From Pseudomonas taiwanensis DSM 21245 (lineage in GTDB: Bacteria > Pseudomonadota > Gammaproteobacteria > Pseudomonadales > Pseudomonadaceae), in the NCBI RefSeq assembly GCF_000425785.1, contig NZ_AUEC01000011.1, forward strand, positions 62,001 to 126,000: a stretch of 64,000 nt of DNA. The letters are read 5' to 3'. How positions within the stretch are numbered: position 1 is the first letter of the stretch; each line of letters begins with the position of its first letter. Positions 44,097 to 53,069 of the stretch are shown here, in pieces. Both the position numbers and the translations under genes were made by a program. A model generated the notes under the pieces. That model worked only from the letters and a program-made list of their open reading frames with translations. It did no database searches and was not told the DNA's origin.

Positions 44097-44300
44097 ATGG
44101 AAACCATCGCACGGGCATTGATCCTTGCCTGCAAACATATTGACGACCGGCATAATGTCGAAAACGATGATGACGTAGCGGCGCTTGAGGCAATTGCTGC
44201 TGAACTGAACGACGCATCTAACGCGGAAATAAATTGCTTGATTGAGACGGCGAAAAAGCTTGAAGTGGAAACCTGGCCTGAAGAAATGGGAATTATCTAA
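44097..44300 (+). CDS. small acidic hypothetical protein
   Basis: A 67-aa protein: ETIARALILACKHIDDRHNV, then ENDDDVAALEAIAAELNDAS. It is all-helical, strongly acidic (many D/E), with no signal peptide. A GGAGATC ribosome site precedes the ATG. I know no function; it may be a small partner or immunity-like protein. It lies between two REP-like repeats without coding neighbours on its strand. Confidence 0.55.
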   Translation: METIARALILACKHIDDRHNVENDDDVAALEAIAAELNDASNAEINCLIETAKKLEVETWPEEMGII

Positions 44301-44364
44301 CACTGCGTATTCGATAGGTCATGAACTACAGCTTTTGGACGAGAGCGGTCCATGTCGGAGGTCT

Positions 44365-44414
44365 GCTTTGGGTCGAATGCAGCCGGTCGTGGGTGACCGC
44401 TTTCGACCCAAAGC
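44365..44414. repeat. REP-like palindromic repeat, copy 2
   Basis: GCTTTGGGTCGAA (44365-44377) and TTCGACCCAAAGC (44402-44414) are perfect 13-bp inverted arms around GCAGCCGGTCGTGGGTGACC. It shares its loop with copy 1 at 43923-43974. The 44301-44612 interval otherwise shows no gene. Confidence 0.65.
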
Positions 44415-44612
44415 GGGCATCGAATCTGGACTCTTTATCCAGTATCGGCCTCATCGCTTGGTAGCCGGCTCCGGACCGAAATGCGCCACCTTCCTGGTCT
44501 ATGCCCCACCGGTCGGATCTGCGCTTGCAGACCATGGGGCATGAAACGGCCCCCTCTCGATAGGTGTTCGCTTCACGCCCTGATGAGGCTAGCCACTACT
44601 GTCGATGTCGAC

Positions 44613-44999
44613 TCAGATCCAGACGTCATTCAGCGCTGTTCGCTCCCCGACTTCATGACCAGTATTCAACACGCCTCGCGGCTCAATCATCATAAGTGCT
44701 GTTTCCGTTTCTGCCGCTGTTCTGTGCTCTACACCACGTGGTACGACATACGGTTAGCCCGGCTTCACATGAACGCAGCCCTCGGGGAGATCGATGCGCA
44801 AGAGACCTTCGAGCACTAGAAAAGCTTCATCAGTTTCTGGGTGTGAATGCCAGATAAATTCACCTTCGATGCGTACCACCTTAAATTGGTAGTCGTTCAT
44901 TTCCGCGACGACCCTTGGGCTCCATTGCTGCTCGATCAGAGAAGCTTTTTGAGTCAGGTTTACAGGCGGTGATGCCGATTGCTGATGCATGCTGGACAT
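44613..44999 (-). pseudogene. cupin gene with an in-frame nonsense codon
   Basis: The frame starts MSSMHQQSASPPV and carries the cupin core GEFIWHSHPETDEAFLVLEG. It hits TAA (44754-44756) after CVHVKPG. Reading on in the same frame gives PYVVPRGVEHRTAAETETAL, then MMIEPRGVLNTGHEVGER and a stop at 44613: exactly the second cupin motif (PxGxxH). Homologues have GE(F) where the stop is, so one GAA-to-TAA change would explain it. The full protein would be about 128 residues. The truncated 81-residue product lacks the last metal histidine. Confidence 0.85.
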
Positions 45000-45072
45000 A
45001 GCTGATCCTCTCTAATTTGGAGTGACCAGCCTATCGAGCGGAAAGCGCGCTGTTCTTGTACGATCCTGCAAC

Positions 45073-45897
45073 TTAGCGAACAGTGCGTAAGCGTTCCAGC
45101 CAACGCAGAGGCGGCACGCCGTAGGTGCGAGTGAAATGCCGGGTCATGTGGCTCTGATCATGAAAGCCTGAGGCAAGGGCGGCATCGACCAGTGAGAAGC
45201 CATCCAGAATCAGTCTGCGGAAAGAATCCAGGCGCCTAAGCGTGACAAAACGGTATGGGCTGGTGCCGTAAAGGGCCCGAAAGTCTCGCGACAAGCTCCA
45301 TTGCTCACGTCCACTCGCCTGTTCGAGCATCTCCAGCGTGATGTCCACGTGAAGGTGCTCCAGGATGAACTCCCTGGCGCGCCCGGCAGAGCGGTAATCC
45401 AGACGTTTGCGACCACGCGGCTTGCCGCCGACTGCACGAAGCGCCATTGCCAAGTCATAAACGGCGTCCTGTTCCTCTAGTGTTTCCAGTGGATGATCGA
45501 GTGCCTGCACGAAAGCCTCGCTGGCGTGGTACAAGCGCGGGTCGCAGGATAGTCCGCCAGCAATGAAAGGCAACGGTTCTCCCCCGAGAACGTTCTGTAT
45601 CAGCGACGGGTCGATGTAGGCCATCCGATAGCGAAAACCCACATCCGTGCCAGCCATGCCGTCATGCACTTCGTCGGGGTGCAGCACAAGTGTGTTGCCT
45701 GGCACGCCGTGGCACAGCGCTCCCTTGTAGTGAAAGCTCTGAACGCCGGCAAGAGTACGGCCTATCGAATATGTATCGTGACGATGCAGGTCGTAGCCAT
45801 GGCCGCCAAACCACGCTTCGATGCGCTCCACACTGCCAGGTGTAGTGCTGCGTATGACCCAATCAGAGGTGGATGACGGGATTGCTTTTCGCTCCAT
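45073..45897 (-). CDS. AraC family transcriptional regulator
   Basis: A 274-aa protein (from ATG 45897). The N-terminal cupin-like sensor domain is seen in HGYDLHRHDTYSIG and HPDEVHDG. The C-terminal pair of helix-turn-helix motifs is AGRAREFILEHLHVDITLEMLEQASGREQWSLSRDF and ALASGFHDQSHMTRHFTRTYGVPP. It resembles AraC proteins that control amino acid exporters or small stress genes. The neighbouring broken cupin gene may have been its target. Residues upstream of ATG 45897 in the open frame are not family-like. Confidence 0.88.
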   Translation of the reverse strand: MERKAIPSSTSDWVIRSTTPGSVERIEAWFGGHGYDLHRHDTYSIGRTLAGVQSFHYKGALCHGVPGNTLVLHPDEVHDGMAGTDVGFRYRMAYIDPSLIQNVLGGEPLPFIAGGLSCDPRLYHASEAFVQALDHPLETLEEQDAVYDLAMALRAVGGKPRGRKRLDYRSAGRAREFILEHLHVDITLEMLEQASGREQWSLSRDFRALYGTSPYRFVTLRRLDSFRRLILDGFSLVDAALASGFHDQSHMTRHFTRTYGVPPLRWLERLRTVR

Positions 45898-46103
45898 GGG
45901 TATGCTCACCGCTAGTGCGCCATCTTGAATGTAAATAGCCCATCCTATTTCAGGATTACGCGAGCACCCAATCCATTTCCGTTCAATGTCCGCAATGGGT
46001 CGTTTGCTGGTCTGAAAGCGTATAGCGACAGTGAAGGTATGACCGTCGCTATACGATCCTAAGCAGACATTCTGCGTTCTTGTCGGCAGCCCAATAGTCA
46101 CAT

Positions 46104-46124
46104 ATGATACTACGTCTCATTTGC
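46104..46124. promoter_or_regulatory. Fur-box-like site upstream of fecI
   Basis: Read on the minus strand the site is GCAAATGAGACGTAGTATCAT, which agrees with the Fur consensus (GATAATGATAATCATTATC, here as AAATGAGA..TATCAT) at most positions. It ends 14 bases before the fecI start, where Fur would block the promoter when iron is plentiful. Confidence 0.6.
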
Positions 46125-46138
46125 ATCGACTCAAACTC

Positions 46139-46645
46139 ATGGCATCCGTCGACAATGCTCAGCTCACGGCTCTTTACGAACAGCAACACCGCTGGCTGCG
46201 TCGCTGGCTGTATCGGCAATTGAGCTGCTCACACCGCGCCGCTGATTTGATGCAGGACACCTTCATGCGCCTGTTGCTCAGCAAAGAGGCGTTGGAAGTC
46301 CGACAGCCTCGATCGTTTCTGGCGAAGGTTGCACGCAGTGTCCTGTCAAACCACTACCGCCGCACACGCCTGGAAAAAGCCTATCTGGATGCAATTCAGA
46401 CGGATGACGAAAACGTGCTGCCGGATCTGGCTACCCAATTGATTATTTTCGAGACGCTGGTTCGACTCGACGAAGCACTCTGTAAGTTGGATGTCGCCGT
46501 CAAAAAGGCATTCCTCTGGTCGCAACTGGATGGGCTCAGCCATGGGGAAATTGCCGAGCGGCTGGGTATTTCAATCGCTACCGTCAAACGCCACATCATC
46601 AAGGCAGGTGCGCAGTGCATGCTGGTCACGGAAGCGCTGGGATGA
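46139..46645 (+). CDS. ECF sigma factor, FecI family
   Basis: A 168-aa ECF sigma factor. Region 2: LTALYEQQHRWLRRWLYRQL, then AADLMQDTFMRLL. Region 4: GLSHGEIAERLGISIATVKRHIIKA. It is of the iron-starvation type: released by FecR when the receptor binds its siderophore, it transcribes the receptor gene. A TTG at 46121 in frame is possible but lies in the Fur site; ATG 46139 is used. It overlaps fecR by four bases (ATGA). Confidence 0.92.
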   Translation: MASVDNAQLTALYEQQHRWLRRWLYRQLSCSHRAADLMQDTFMRLLLSKEALEVRQPRSFLAKVARSVLSNHYRRTRLEKAYLDAIQTDDENVLPDLATQLIIFETLVRLDEALCKLDVAVKKAFLWSQLDGLSHGEIAERLGISIATVKRHIIKAGAQCMLVTEALG

Positions 46646-47640
46646 CGATCACCGAAAACGCCTTTACCCCAGAACCCGCGCCATCACCGAAAATGTGCGA
46701 GGCGGCGATGGCGTGGTGGCTCGATATGCAGGAAGCTCACTTTGATTCACCCGCACAGGCCGCCTTCATGGCATGGCGTAGTGAACACCCCTTGCATGAG
46801 CTGGCCTGGGAAAGGGCCTTGGCCCTGGCTGCGCAGCTAGACTCAATACGTACCCAGGGCGATCCAAACCTTGCCCGACAGGCCCTGTTGCTTTCTTCTC
46901 AGGAAGGGTTGAGCAGACGACGGGCTATCAAGGGCCTGGCCCTGCTGCTTACCACAGGCGCGGGTGCATGGTTGGCCGGAGGCAGCGAAGTGGTTTCGCG
47001 CTTGAGCGCCGATTACGTCACGGGCGTTGGAGAGCAGCGACGCGTCGCGCTGAACGCTAATCTGTCGTTTGATCTCAATACCCACAGCGCGATAAATGTT
47101 CGTCATACAGATCATCGCTGGCACCTTCGATTACTCAGCGGCGAGATCCTGGTCGACACGGTTTTGAACCAGGCACTCTCCATCGAAGCCCCTCAGATCC
47201 GCGCGCAGGCGTCCTCGGCGCGCTTCACGGTACGCCAATTTGAGAATGGCTCGACTCAGTTGGCGGTCTATCGTGGCTCGCTTCAGGTAAAACCGGCAAA
47301 AGCGAGCACGTGGACTCCCTTGCAGGCCGGGCAACTGGCTCGTTTCGGGCCGCTCGGGCTGCTCGATCAGGATGCACTGCAAGCAAACGCTCCGGCCTGG
47401 GCAAAAGGCATGATCGTCGCCAACGGCCAACCGCTCCAGGCTTTCCTGGATGAACTGGGTCGTTATCGTCATGGGCATCTCGGGTGCGACCCCGCATTGG
47501 CCAACCTGCGTGTATGGGGATCCTACCCGCTGGCAGACAGTGATCGAATCATCGATGCCATTGCCCAGACACTGAAACTGGATGTCCAGCGTTTCACTCG
47601 CCTATGGGTCAACTTGCGCGCCTTGCCAGCAACCGTTTGA
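46642..47640 (+). CDS. FecR family anti-sigma regulator
   Basis: A 332-aa protein. The cytoplasmic N-terminus (CEAAMAWWLDMQEAHFDSPAQAAFMAWRSEHPLHELAWERA) is the DUF4880/anti-sigma part. One membrane segment (IKGLALLLTTGAGAWLAGG, about 103-121) follows, then the periplasmic FecR domain (GEQRRVALNANLSFDLNTHSAI, RLLSGEILVDT). It carries the signal from the outer-membrane receptor to the sigma factor. ATG 46642 overlaps the sigma stop. Confidence 0.92.
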   Translation: MTITENAFTPEPAPSPKMCEAAMAWWLDMQEAHFDSPAQAAFMAWRSEHPLHELAWERALALAAQLDSIRTQGDPNLARQALLLSSQEGLSRRRAIKGLALLLTTGAGAWLAGGSEVVSRLSADYVTGVGEQRRVALNANLSFDLNTHSAINVRHTDHRWHLRLLSGEILVDTVLNQALSIEAPQIRAQASSARFTVRQFENGSTQLAVYRGSLQVKPAKASTWTPLQAGQLARFGPLGLLDQDALQANAPAWAKGMIVANGQPLQAFLDELGRYRHGHLGCDPALANLRVWGSYPLADSDRIIDAIAQTLKLDVQRFTRLWVNLRALPATV

Positions 47641-47720
47641 ACTATTTTCGTCTTCGATGAGCCGTTTTGATTTCTGGCGAGACTTATAGGCCAAACATCA
47701 AAAACATCGGGGAACTTCAC

Positions 47721-50129
47721 ATGCATCACCGCAGTATTTCGTCGTGCTACGCAACCCCGCTCGCCAGCACCCTGGGTTGCGCCGCGGCGGTTCTGATTGC
47801 CAGTTCATCGGCAGTGTGGGCAGCCGCCGATAGCAGCGTGCAACACTACGAAATCCCCGCGGCGCCACTGGGCACTGCGCTCAGTCACCTGGGCCAGCAA
47901 GCCCATTTGTTGTTGTCGTTTCCCAATGAATTGATTGCCGGACAAACCAGCCCTGGCTTGAAGGGTGATTACACGGTCGACGGTGCGTTACAGGCGCTGC
48001 TTGAGGGCAGCCAGCTCATAGCGGTGCGCCAGCCGGATGGGCGATACACCCTCCAGCGAGCGCCGGCCTCTAACGTGCTGGAGCTTCAAAGCATTTCAAT
48101 TTCGGGCAAAGCGCCCGGGTCGACTACAGAAGGTACCGGGCTCTACACCACCTACTCATCCAGCAGTTCGACCCGTCTGAACCTGACCCCCAAAGAGACC
48201 CCGCAGTCGCTGACCGTCATGACCCGCCAGCGCCTGGATGACCAGCGCCTTACCAATCTAAGCGATACCCTCGATGCCACACCGGGCATCATCGTGTTGC
48301 GCGACGGGCTGGGTGCCGAATCCGATGGTTACTTCTCACGCGGCTTCGAGGTTCAGAACTTTGAAATCGATGGTGTGCCCACCGTCAAGCGCATGGACAA
48401 TTACACCCAGAGCATGGCCATGTATGACCGGGTGGAGGTGGTGCGCGGTGCTACCGGCCTGATCAGCGGCCTGGGCAGCCCTTCAGCGACGATCAACCTG
48501 ATCCGCAAGCGTCCGACCTCCGAGGCTCAGGCCAGCGTCACCGCAGAAGCGGGTAACTGGGACCGCTACGGAACTGGCTTTGATGTATCTGGCCCGCTGA
48601 CCGAAACCGGCAACGTACGCGGTCGTCTGGTCGCCGATTTCAAGACAGAGCAGTCATGGGTAGACCGCTACAAACAGGACTCGCAGCTGATCTACGGCAT
48701 TACCGAGTTCGACCTGACTGAAGACACCCTGCTGACGATGGGCTTCAGTTACCAACGCACAGACGTTGACTCGCCCATGCGCTCCGGCCTGCCGACCCGC
48801 TTCACCGACGGGTCTCGCACCAACCTCAAACGCTCACTCAATTCGGCTCAAACGTGGTCTTACAACGACCATGAGCAAACCAGTTTTTTCACCTCGATCG
48901 AACAGCAGTTCGCCAATGGCTGGAGCGGAAAGATCGAGCTGACCCACTCCGAAAACAAGTTTGATGAAGTCTTCAACTACGTCAACGGCAGCCTCAACCC
49001 GGACGGAAGCGGCACCACACAGTTGCCCGTGCGCTTCTCCGGCATCCCCCGCCAGAACAACATCGATGCCTACCTGACCGGCCCGTTCAGTCTGTTGGGC
49101 CGCGAGCATGAATTGATCGCCGGCGTGACCTTGTCCAACTACTACGAGGACGTGCCAAGCTACGGCGGCTGGAAATACGACTATTCCGGCTCTCCGGCTG
49201 GCGCAATCGATAACCTGTTGAACTGGAACGGCGGCTCGGTCAAACCGGAATTCGACGTCACTGGCAAATCCACTGCCGACGAAACTCAATACGCCGCTTA
49301 TCTCGCCACGCGCCTGCACGCCACCGACGATCTCAGTGTCTTGCTGGGTAGCCGCGTGATCGATTGGCATCGCGACACCGAGGATAAACCCTACAACGCC
49401 GAGCAAACCAAGACCAAGGAGTCGGAAACCGGCGTGTACATCCCGTATGCTGGCGTGGTGTATGACGTCAACGATACGTGGTCGCTGTATGCCAGTTATA
49501 CGAAAATCTTCAACCCACAATCGTCCTGGGTTCGCGACATCGACAACAAACCTCTGGATCCGATGGAGGGCACCGGATATGAAGTCGGCGTCAAGGGAAG
49601 CCACTTCGACGGCAAGCTGAACTCCAGCGTCGCGCTGTTCAAGATCGAGCAGGACAACCTGGCAATCTGGATCGATACTCCAGGCGGTAACACGTACAAG
49701 TCGGAACAGGGAACCACTACCAAAGGCGCTGAATTCACCCTGGACGGAGAGCTGGCCGAAGGCTGGCAGGCATCTGCCGGTTATGCCTATGCGGTCAGCA
49801 CCGACGCTGACGACCAGCGTATCGTTACCACCCTGCCTCGCCACAGTCTCAAGACTTTCACCCGCTATCGCCTGCCGGGGATTCTGGACAAGCTCACCCT
49901 TGGCGGCGGTGTGAACTGGCAGAGCAAAACCGGTGCCGACCTGCACACCTTCACCCAGGGTAGCTATGCCGTCACCAACCTCCTGGCTCGCTACGACTTC
50001 AACCAGCATCTAAGTGCGTCAGTCAATCTGAACAACGTGTTCGACCGTGAATACCTCAGCTATGCCGGCGACCACGGTATGTACGGTGCTCCAAGAAACA
50101 TCATGACGGGTTTCAAGTACAACTTCTGA
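47721..50129 (+). CDS. TonB-dependent siderophore receptor with signalling (STN) domain
   Basis: An 802-aa outer-membrane receptor. Signal peptide to about residue 36 (AAAVLIASSSAVWAA). A secretin/TonB short N-terminal domain (VQHYEIPAAPLGTALSHLGQQAHLLLSF, about 40-115) marks it as a signal transducer. The plug domain follows (ETPQSLTVMTRQRLDDQ, YFSRGFEVQNFEIDGVP, VEVVRGATGLISGLGSPSATINLIRKRP), then the barrel ending GAPRNIMTGFKYNF. It belongs to the FpvA/FoxA-like ferri-siderophore group; most likely takes up a foreign siderophore, as no biosynthesis genes are near. Final gene of the fecI-fecR-receptor set; regulated by the sigma factor and Fur by inference. Confidence 0.93.
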   Translation: MHHRSISSCYATPLASTLGCAAAVLIASSSAVWAAADSSVQHYEIPAAPLGTALSHLGQQAHLLLSFPNELIAGQTSPGLKGDYTVDGALQALLEGSQLIAVRQPDGRYTLQRAPASNVLELQSISISGKAPGSTTEGTGLYTTYSSSSSTRLNLTPKETPQSLTVMTRQRLDDQRLTNLSDTLDATPGIIVLRDGLGAESDGYFSRGFEVQNFEIDGVPTVKRMDNYTQSMAMYDRVEVVRGATGLISGLGSPSATINLIRKRPTSEAQASVTAEAGNWDRYGTGFDVSGPLTETGNVRGRLVADFKTEQSWVDRYKQDSQLIYGITEFDLTEDTLLTMGFSYQRTDVDSPMRSGLPTRFTDGSRTNLKRSLNSAQTWSYNDHEQTSFFTSIEQQFANGWSGKIELTHSENKFDEVFNYVNGSLNPDGSGTTQLPVRFSGIPRQNNIDAYLTGPFSLLGREHELIAGVTLSNYYEDVPSYGGWKYDYSGSPAGAIDNLLNWNGGSVKPEFDVTGKSTADETQYAAYLATRLHATDDLSVLLGSRVIDWHRDTEDKPYNAEQTKTKESETGVYIPYAGVVYDVNDTWSLYASYTKIFNPQSSWVRDIDNKPLDPMEGTGYEVGVKGSHFDGKLNSSVALFKIEQDNLAIWIDTPGGNTYKSEQGTTTKGAEFTLDGELAEGWQASAGYAYAVSTDADDQRIVTTLPRHSLKTFTRYRLPGILDKLTLGGGVNWQSKTGADLHTFTQGSYAVTNLLARYDFNQHLSASVNLNNVFDREYLSYAGDHGMYGAPRNIMTGFKYNF

Positions 50130-50395
50130 CGTTCGCGCGCTTCGTGCTGGGCGATGGGTCGATAGCAACGACCGCCTTACAGGCCGAGCATGGCATGCCT
50201 GCCAAGTTGGGTAAAAATGCCGGAGAGTGCGCAATGGACGGTGGGAGAGCAGGTTCGCCCACGAAGCAGGCCGCGCGGTGAATGGCGAGGGCTTCGCCCG
50301 TGTTTGCGGGTGAACCCGTTCCTACAAAGATTACTGCCGACCTCACAGACCTCTGCAGTATGAAAAATTCACGGAGTAGCATACCGAACTGGAAA
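50130..50395. repeat. intergenic region with REP-like palindrome
   Basis: The stretch 50228-50330 contains GCGAGGGCTTCGCCCGTGTT and GCGGGTGAACCCGTTCCTAC, which are pieces of the common P. putida intergenic palindromes. No gene is seen. Confidence 0.5.
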
Positions 50396-50426
50396 AGCTA
50401 CTATCAGTAGGTTACCTTTAGTAGCT
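50396..50426. promoter_or_regulatory. operator palindrome upstream of the quinone oxidoreductase/TetR unit
   Basis: AGCTACTA (50396-50403) and TAGTAGCT (50419-50426) are perfect inverted arms; inside, CTACT-ATC-AGTAG (50398-50410) makes a second overlapping palindrome. It lies 55 bases before the first gene of the unit. The likely binder is the TetR regulator encoded downstream. Confidence 0.65.
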
Positions 50427-50481
50427 AAAGCGCGGTCGCTTCTACATCGAGGACCACGCGTCCTCTGTCGGAGAACCGATC

Positions 50482-51084
50482 ATGCACAGTTTAATCGTCG
50501 TCGCCCATCCCGATCCGCGTTCTTTGACCCATGCCATCGCCCAGCACATCGTCCACGGCATCACGGCCTCTAACCCACACAACAGCGCAGAGTTTGCCGA
50601 TCTCGTCGCCGAGGGCTTCGACCCGCGTTTCAACCTGGCGGACCAAGCGCTATTTCACAAGCAGGCAGAGCCACCCGCCGACGTTGCTGCCGAACAAGAA
50701 CGACTGGACCGTGCAGACGCTTTGGTCTTGGTCTACCCAGTCCATTGGTGGTCCTTCCCTGCCCTGCTCAAGGGTTGGATCGACCGCGTCTTCTCCCAGG
50801 GTTGGGCCTACGACGACAGCGACGGTAAGGTTGTGAAGAAGCTCAAGCGCCTTAACGTTCACCTGGTAGCCATTGGCGGCGCCGATGAAGGTACCTATAC
50901 GCGGCACGGCTACACATCCGCCATGAAGACCCAGATCGAGCACGGCATTTTTGATTACTGCGGCGCACAGGTGCACAGTTCAAGCGTACTGCTTCCTTCG
51001 GAAAAGGGTTATCCGCAGGCTCATCTGGAAACAGCACAGGCCATCGGTGCCGGTATCTTCGCTTCACACACGCAGGGGCGTTGA
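50482..51084 (+). CDS. NAD(P)H dehydrogenase (quinone), flavodoxin-like fold
   Basis: A 200-aa protein of the NQO1/MdaB/YwrO family. FMN or FAD loop: SLIVVAHPDPRSLTHAIAQHI; quinone-site segment VLVYPVHWWSFPALLKGWIDRVFSQGWAY. It reduces quinones or azo/nitro compounds by two electrons, avoiding semiquinone radicals. First gene of a two-gene unit; its stop overlaps an in-frame TTG of the TetR gene. It is probably induced when the TetR protein binds a quinone-like ligand. Confidence 0.92.
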   Translation: MHSLIVVAHPDPRSLTHAIAQHIVHGITASNPHNSAEFADLVAEGFDPRFNLADQALFHKQAEPPADVAAEQERLDRADALVLVYPVHWWSFPALLKGWIDRVFSQGWAYDDSDGKVVKKLKRLNVHLVAIGGADEGTYTRHGYTSAMKTQIEHGIFDYCGAQVHSSSVLLPSEKGYPQAHLETAQAIGAGIFASHTQGR

Positions 51085-51086
51085 GC

Positions 51087-51710
51087 ATGACAACGCCAAG
51101 TGACGCACCTTCCCGTCGACGCCTGCCCAGAGCTGCACGCGCCCGCCAGTTGCTGGAAACATCCTGGATGCTGATCGCCGAAGAGGGCACGGATGCTCTG
51201 ACCCTAGGTCGCCTGGCCGAAGCGGCGGGCGTAACCAAGCCGGTGGTCTACGACCACTTCGGTACCCGCGAAGGCCTGCTGGCTGCACTGTACGAAGACT
51301 ATGACGCTCGCCAAACCGCCCTCTTCGACGCCGCGATCGCGGCGGCTGAGTCCACCTTGCAGGATAAAGCGACTGCCTTCGCCAGCGCCTATGTCGATTG
51401 CGTGATGACCCAGGGGCGGGAGATTCAGGGTGTGCTGGCAGCCCTGAGCGGTTCACCGGAATTGGCCATGTTGAAACGTCAGTATCAAAAGGCCCTGATC
51501 ACGAAGTGCCTCGGGATTTTTGCACCTTTCGCCCAGCCTGCTGGTATTTCCAACGCCTACCTCTGGGGCATGTTGGGGGCGGCCGATGCATTATCGGATG
51601 CAGCCGTGGCAGGAGACATCACTCAGGCCCAGGCGAAGGAAGAACTACGACAAACGCTACTGGGCGGCATTGAGCGCAACACGCCGCAGAGTAGGCGACC
51701 GACCGAGTAG
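51087..51710 (+). CDS. TetR family transcriptional regulator
   Basis: A 207-aa TetR protein. DNA-binding domain: RARQLLETSWMLIAEEGTDALTLGRLAEAAGVTKPVVYDHFGTREGLLAALYEDYDAR. The C-terminal half is a helical ligand-binding domain. It begins two codons after the oxidoreductase stop. The palindrome at 50396-50426 in front of the unit is the likely operator, giving self-repression. Confidence 0.92.
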   Translation: MTTPSDAPSRRRLPRAARARQLLETSWMLIAEEGTDALTLGRLAEAAGVTKPVVYDHFGTREGLLAALYEDYDARQTALFDAAIAAAESTLQDKATAFASAYVDCVMTQGREIQGVLAALSGSPELAMLKRQYQKALITKCLGIFAPFAQPAGISNAYLWGMLGAADALSDAAVAGDITQAQAKEELRQTLLGGIERNTPQSRRPTE

Positions 51711-52032
51711 GTGTCATGACGATGCGGGCCGGTAACCGTCTCCTGCCAATCAGCTTACTGCCCGAGGTGCCACTGCGTATGACCCAGTGGGCGGTGCTTG
51801 AGAGGGTGCTCTGCTCCCAGGAGTGATCTTTCTGCTACTGCGCCACCTTGCCGGGCAATCCCGTTCCCCAGACTCCATCGCTTTGCGCGTTCAGGCGATC
51901 AATCCCAGTGGCAGGCCTTTCAAGGTGGCGGTCGCCCGGGTCGAGCATTCCAGGAAGGACCCGAGCGCACCTAGCGGCAGATCACATCATCTGCAGCAAA
52001 CCGTCGAACCGCACTAATCGCGCACGCTACAT
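51711..52032. other. 322 bases without a supported gene
   Basis: No gene or clear motif seen. A short plus-strand frame just past the TetR stop (MTMRAGNRLLPISLLPEVPL) has no family match. It may be remains of a deleted gene between the TetR unit and the convergent binding-protein gene. Confidence 0.35.
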
Positions 52033-52033
52033 G

Positions 52034-52056
52034 AAACCAGGCATCGCCCCTGGTTT
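52034..52056 (-). terminator. hairpin overlapping the end of the binding-protein gene
   Basis: AAACCAGG (52034-52041) and CCTGGTTT (52049-52056) form a perfect 8-bp stem. It starts inside the stop codon region of the minus-strand gene at 52056; on the minus strand it reads AAACCAGG..CCTGGTTTC without a long T run. Confidence 0.5.
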
Positions 52057-52847
52057 CAGCCGGCGTTGTGAATCAATGGCTTCAGGCCGCTGTCCTCGAT
52101 CGCCGCGTCCGCTTGTGGCGAGGCCAGGTAGTCCAGTAGTGCCTGGGCCGCGGCATGGTGCGGGCTCTTGCTGACGATGGCGCCCGAATACATTGTCATT
52201 TTCTGCGCCTGGGCCGGGATCAGGCCAACGATGTCGATGCCCTTCACGGGCTTGAGTTCGCTCAGTTGTTGGAAACCGATCTGCGCTTGGCCACGGGCAA
52301 CCACGGCCCCGACCGGCTCGGCAGGGATCATGTGGGCTTTGGCATCGAACGCTGTGCCCAATTGCATGCGCGGGAAAAGAGTCTTGGAAAGGTACACGCC
52401 GCTTGCACTGTCGGAATAGGCAACCGACTTGCTGTCGAGCAGAGCCGTACGCAAGCCCTGCAGGGTGCTGATGTCCGGCTTCGGTTCGCCTTTGCGCACG
52501 GCCATGGCAATGAAAGACTTGCCCAGGTCGACTCGGCTGGCCTTGTCCGCCTGGCCGTGGTCGACCAACTTATCGAGCGCCGATCCGACCATGAGCACGA
52601 CGTCTGCCGGCTCGCCGCGAGCCAGTCGGTTCGGCACGGCTTGCGGGGTCTCGCCCATCGACGGAGCAGCCACGACGTTGAGCTTGACGCCGAATTTCTT
52701 TTCATACGCGGGGGCCACTTCGCGGATAGCGCCCATGATTCCGCCAGAACTGAGCACCGTCAGAGCCTCCCCCGAGGGCGCCGCGTCAGCCGCCGAGCAG
52801 GCGAACGTGGCCATCAACAGGACAGTGCAAGACAGCATCCGAAACAT
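52056..52847 (-). CDS. periplasmic ModA-like binding protein, possible aconitate isomerase
   Basis: A 263-aa exported protein. Signal peptide to about residue 22 (MLSCTVLLMATFACSAADA). The mature part has the molybdate-binding-protein-like start LTVLSSGGIMGAIREVAPAYEKKFG, then GEPADVVLMVGSALDKLV, SDSASGVYLSKTLF and IGFQQLSEL. No ModB/ModC genes are near, so it is not an ordinary molybdate importer. Its size and layout recall the periplasmic aconitate isomerase described from Pseudomonas (about 262 aa, ModA-like); that would fit the tricarboxylate genes at 23-33 kb. This is from memory and unverified. It stands alone. Confidence 0.65.
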   Translation of the reverse strand: MFRMLSCTVLLMATFACSAADAAPSGEALTVLSSGGIMGAIREVAPAYEKKFGVKLNVVAAPSMGETPQAVPNRLARGEPADVVLMVGSALDKLVDHGQADKASRVDLGKSFIAMAVRKGEPKPDISTLQGLRTALLDSKSVAYSDSASGVYLSKTLFPRMQLGTAFDAKAHMIPAEPVGAVVARGQAQIGFQQLSELKPVKGIDIVGLIPAQAQKMTMYSGAIVSKSPHHAAAQALLDYLASPQADAAIEDSGLKPLIHNAG

Positions 52848-53069
52848 TGTGGGTTCTCCGCAAATTCATGAAAAACAGAACCTTACCGAAGTGCGGAGAC
52901 AGCCATGGTTAATCAGTCGTTAAGAATGTTTCATATCCCAAGCCGTACGGGCGATGCGAACGTGAGTCGGCGCGCCGTCATCCTCGGCCACAGCGTTACC
53001 GATGCGCCGCCCGGACGGCGCTCGGTGCTCAGGGACATGCACAGGACGGCACTGGACCGACCCTGCTCT

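Noticed and set aside
48834..50009. 391-codon minus-strand frame opposite the TonB receptor
   Set aside because: Antisense shadow of a clear receptor gene.
52155..52871. 238-codon plus-strand frame opposite the ModA-like gene
   Set aside because: Antisense shadow; no signal peptide, motifs or ribosome site.
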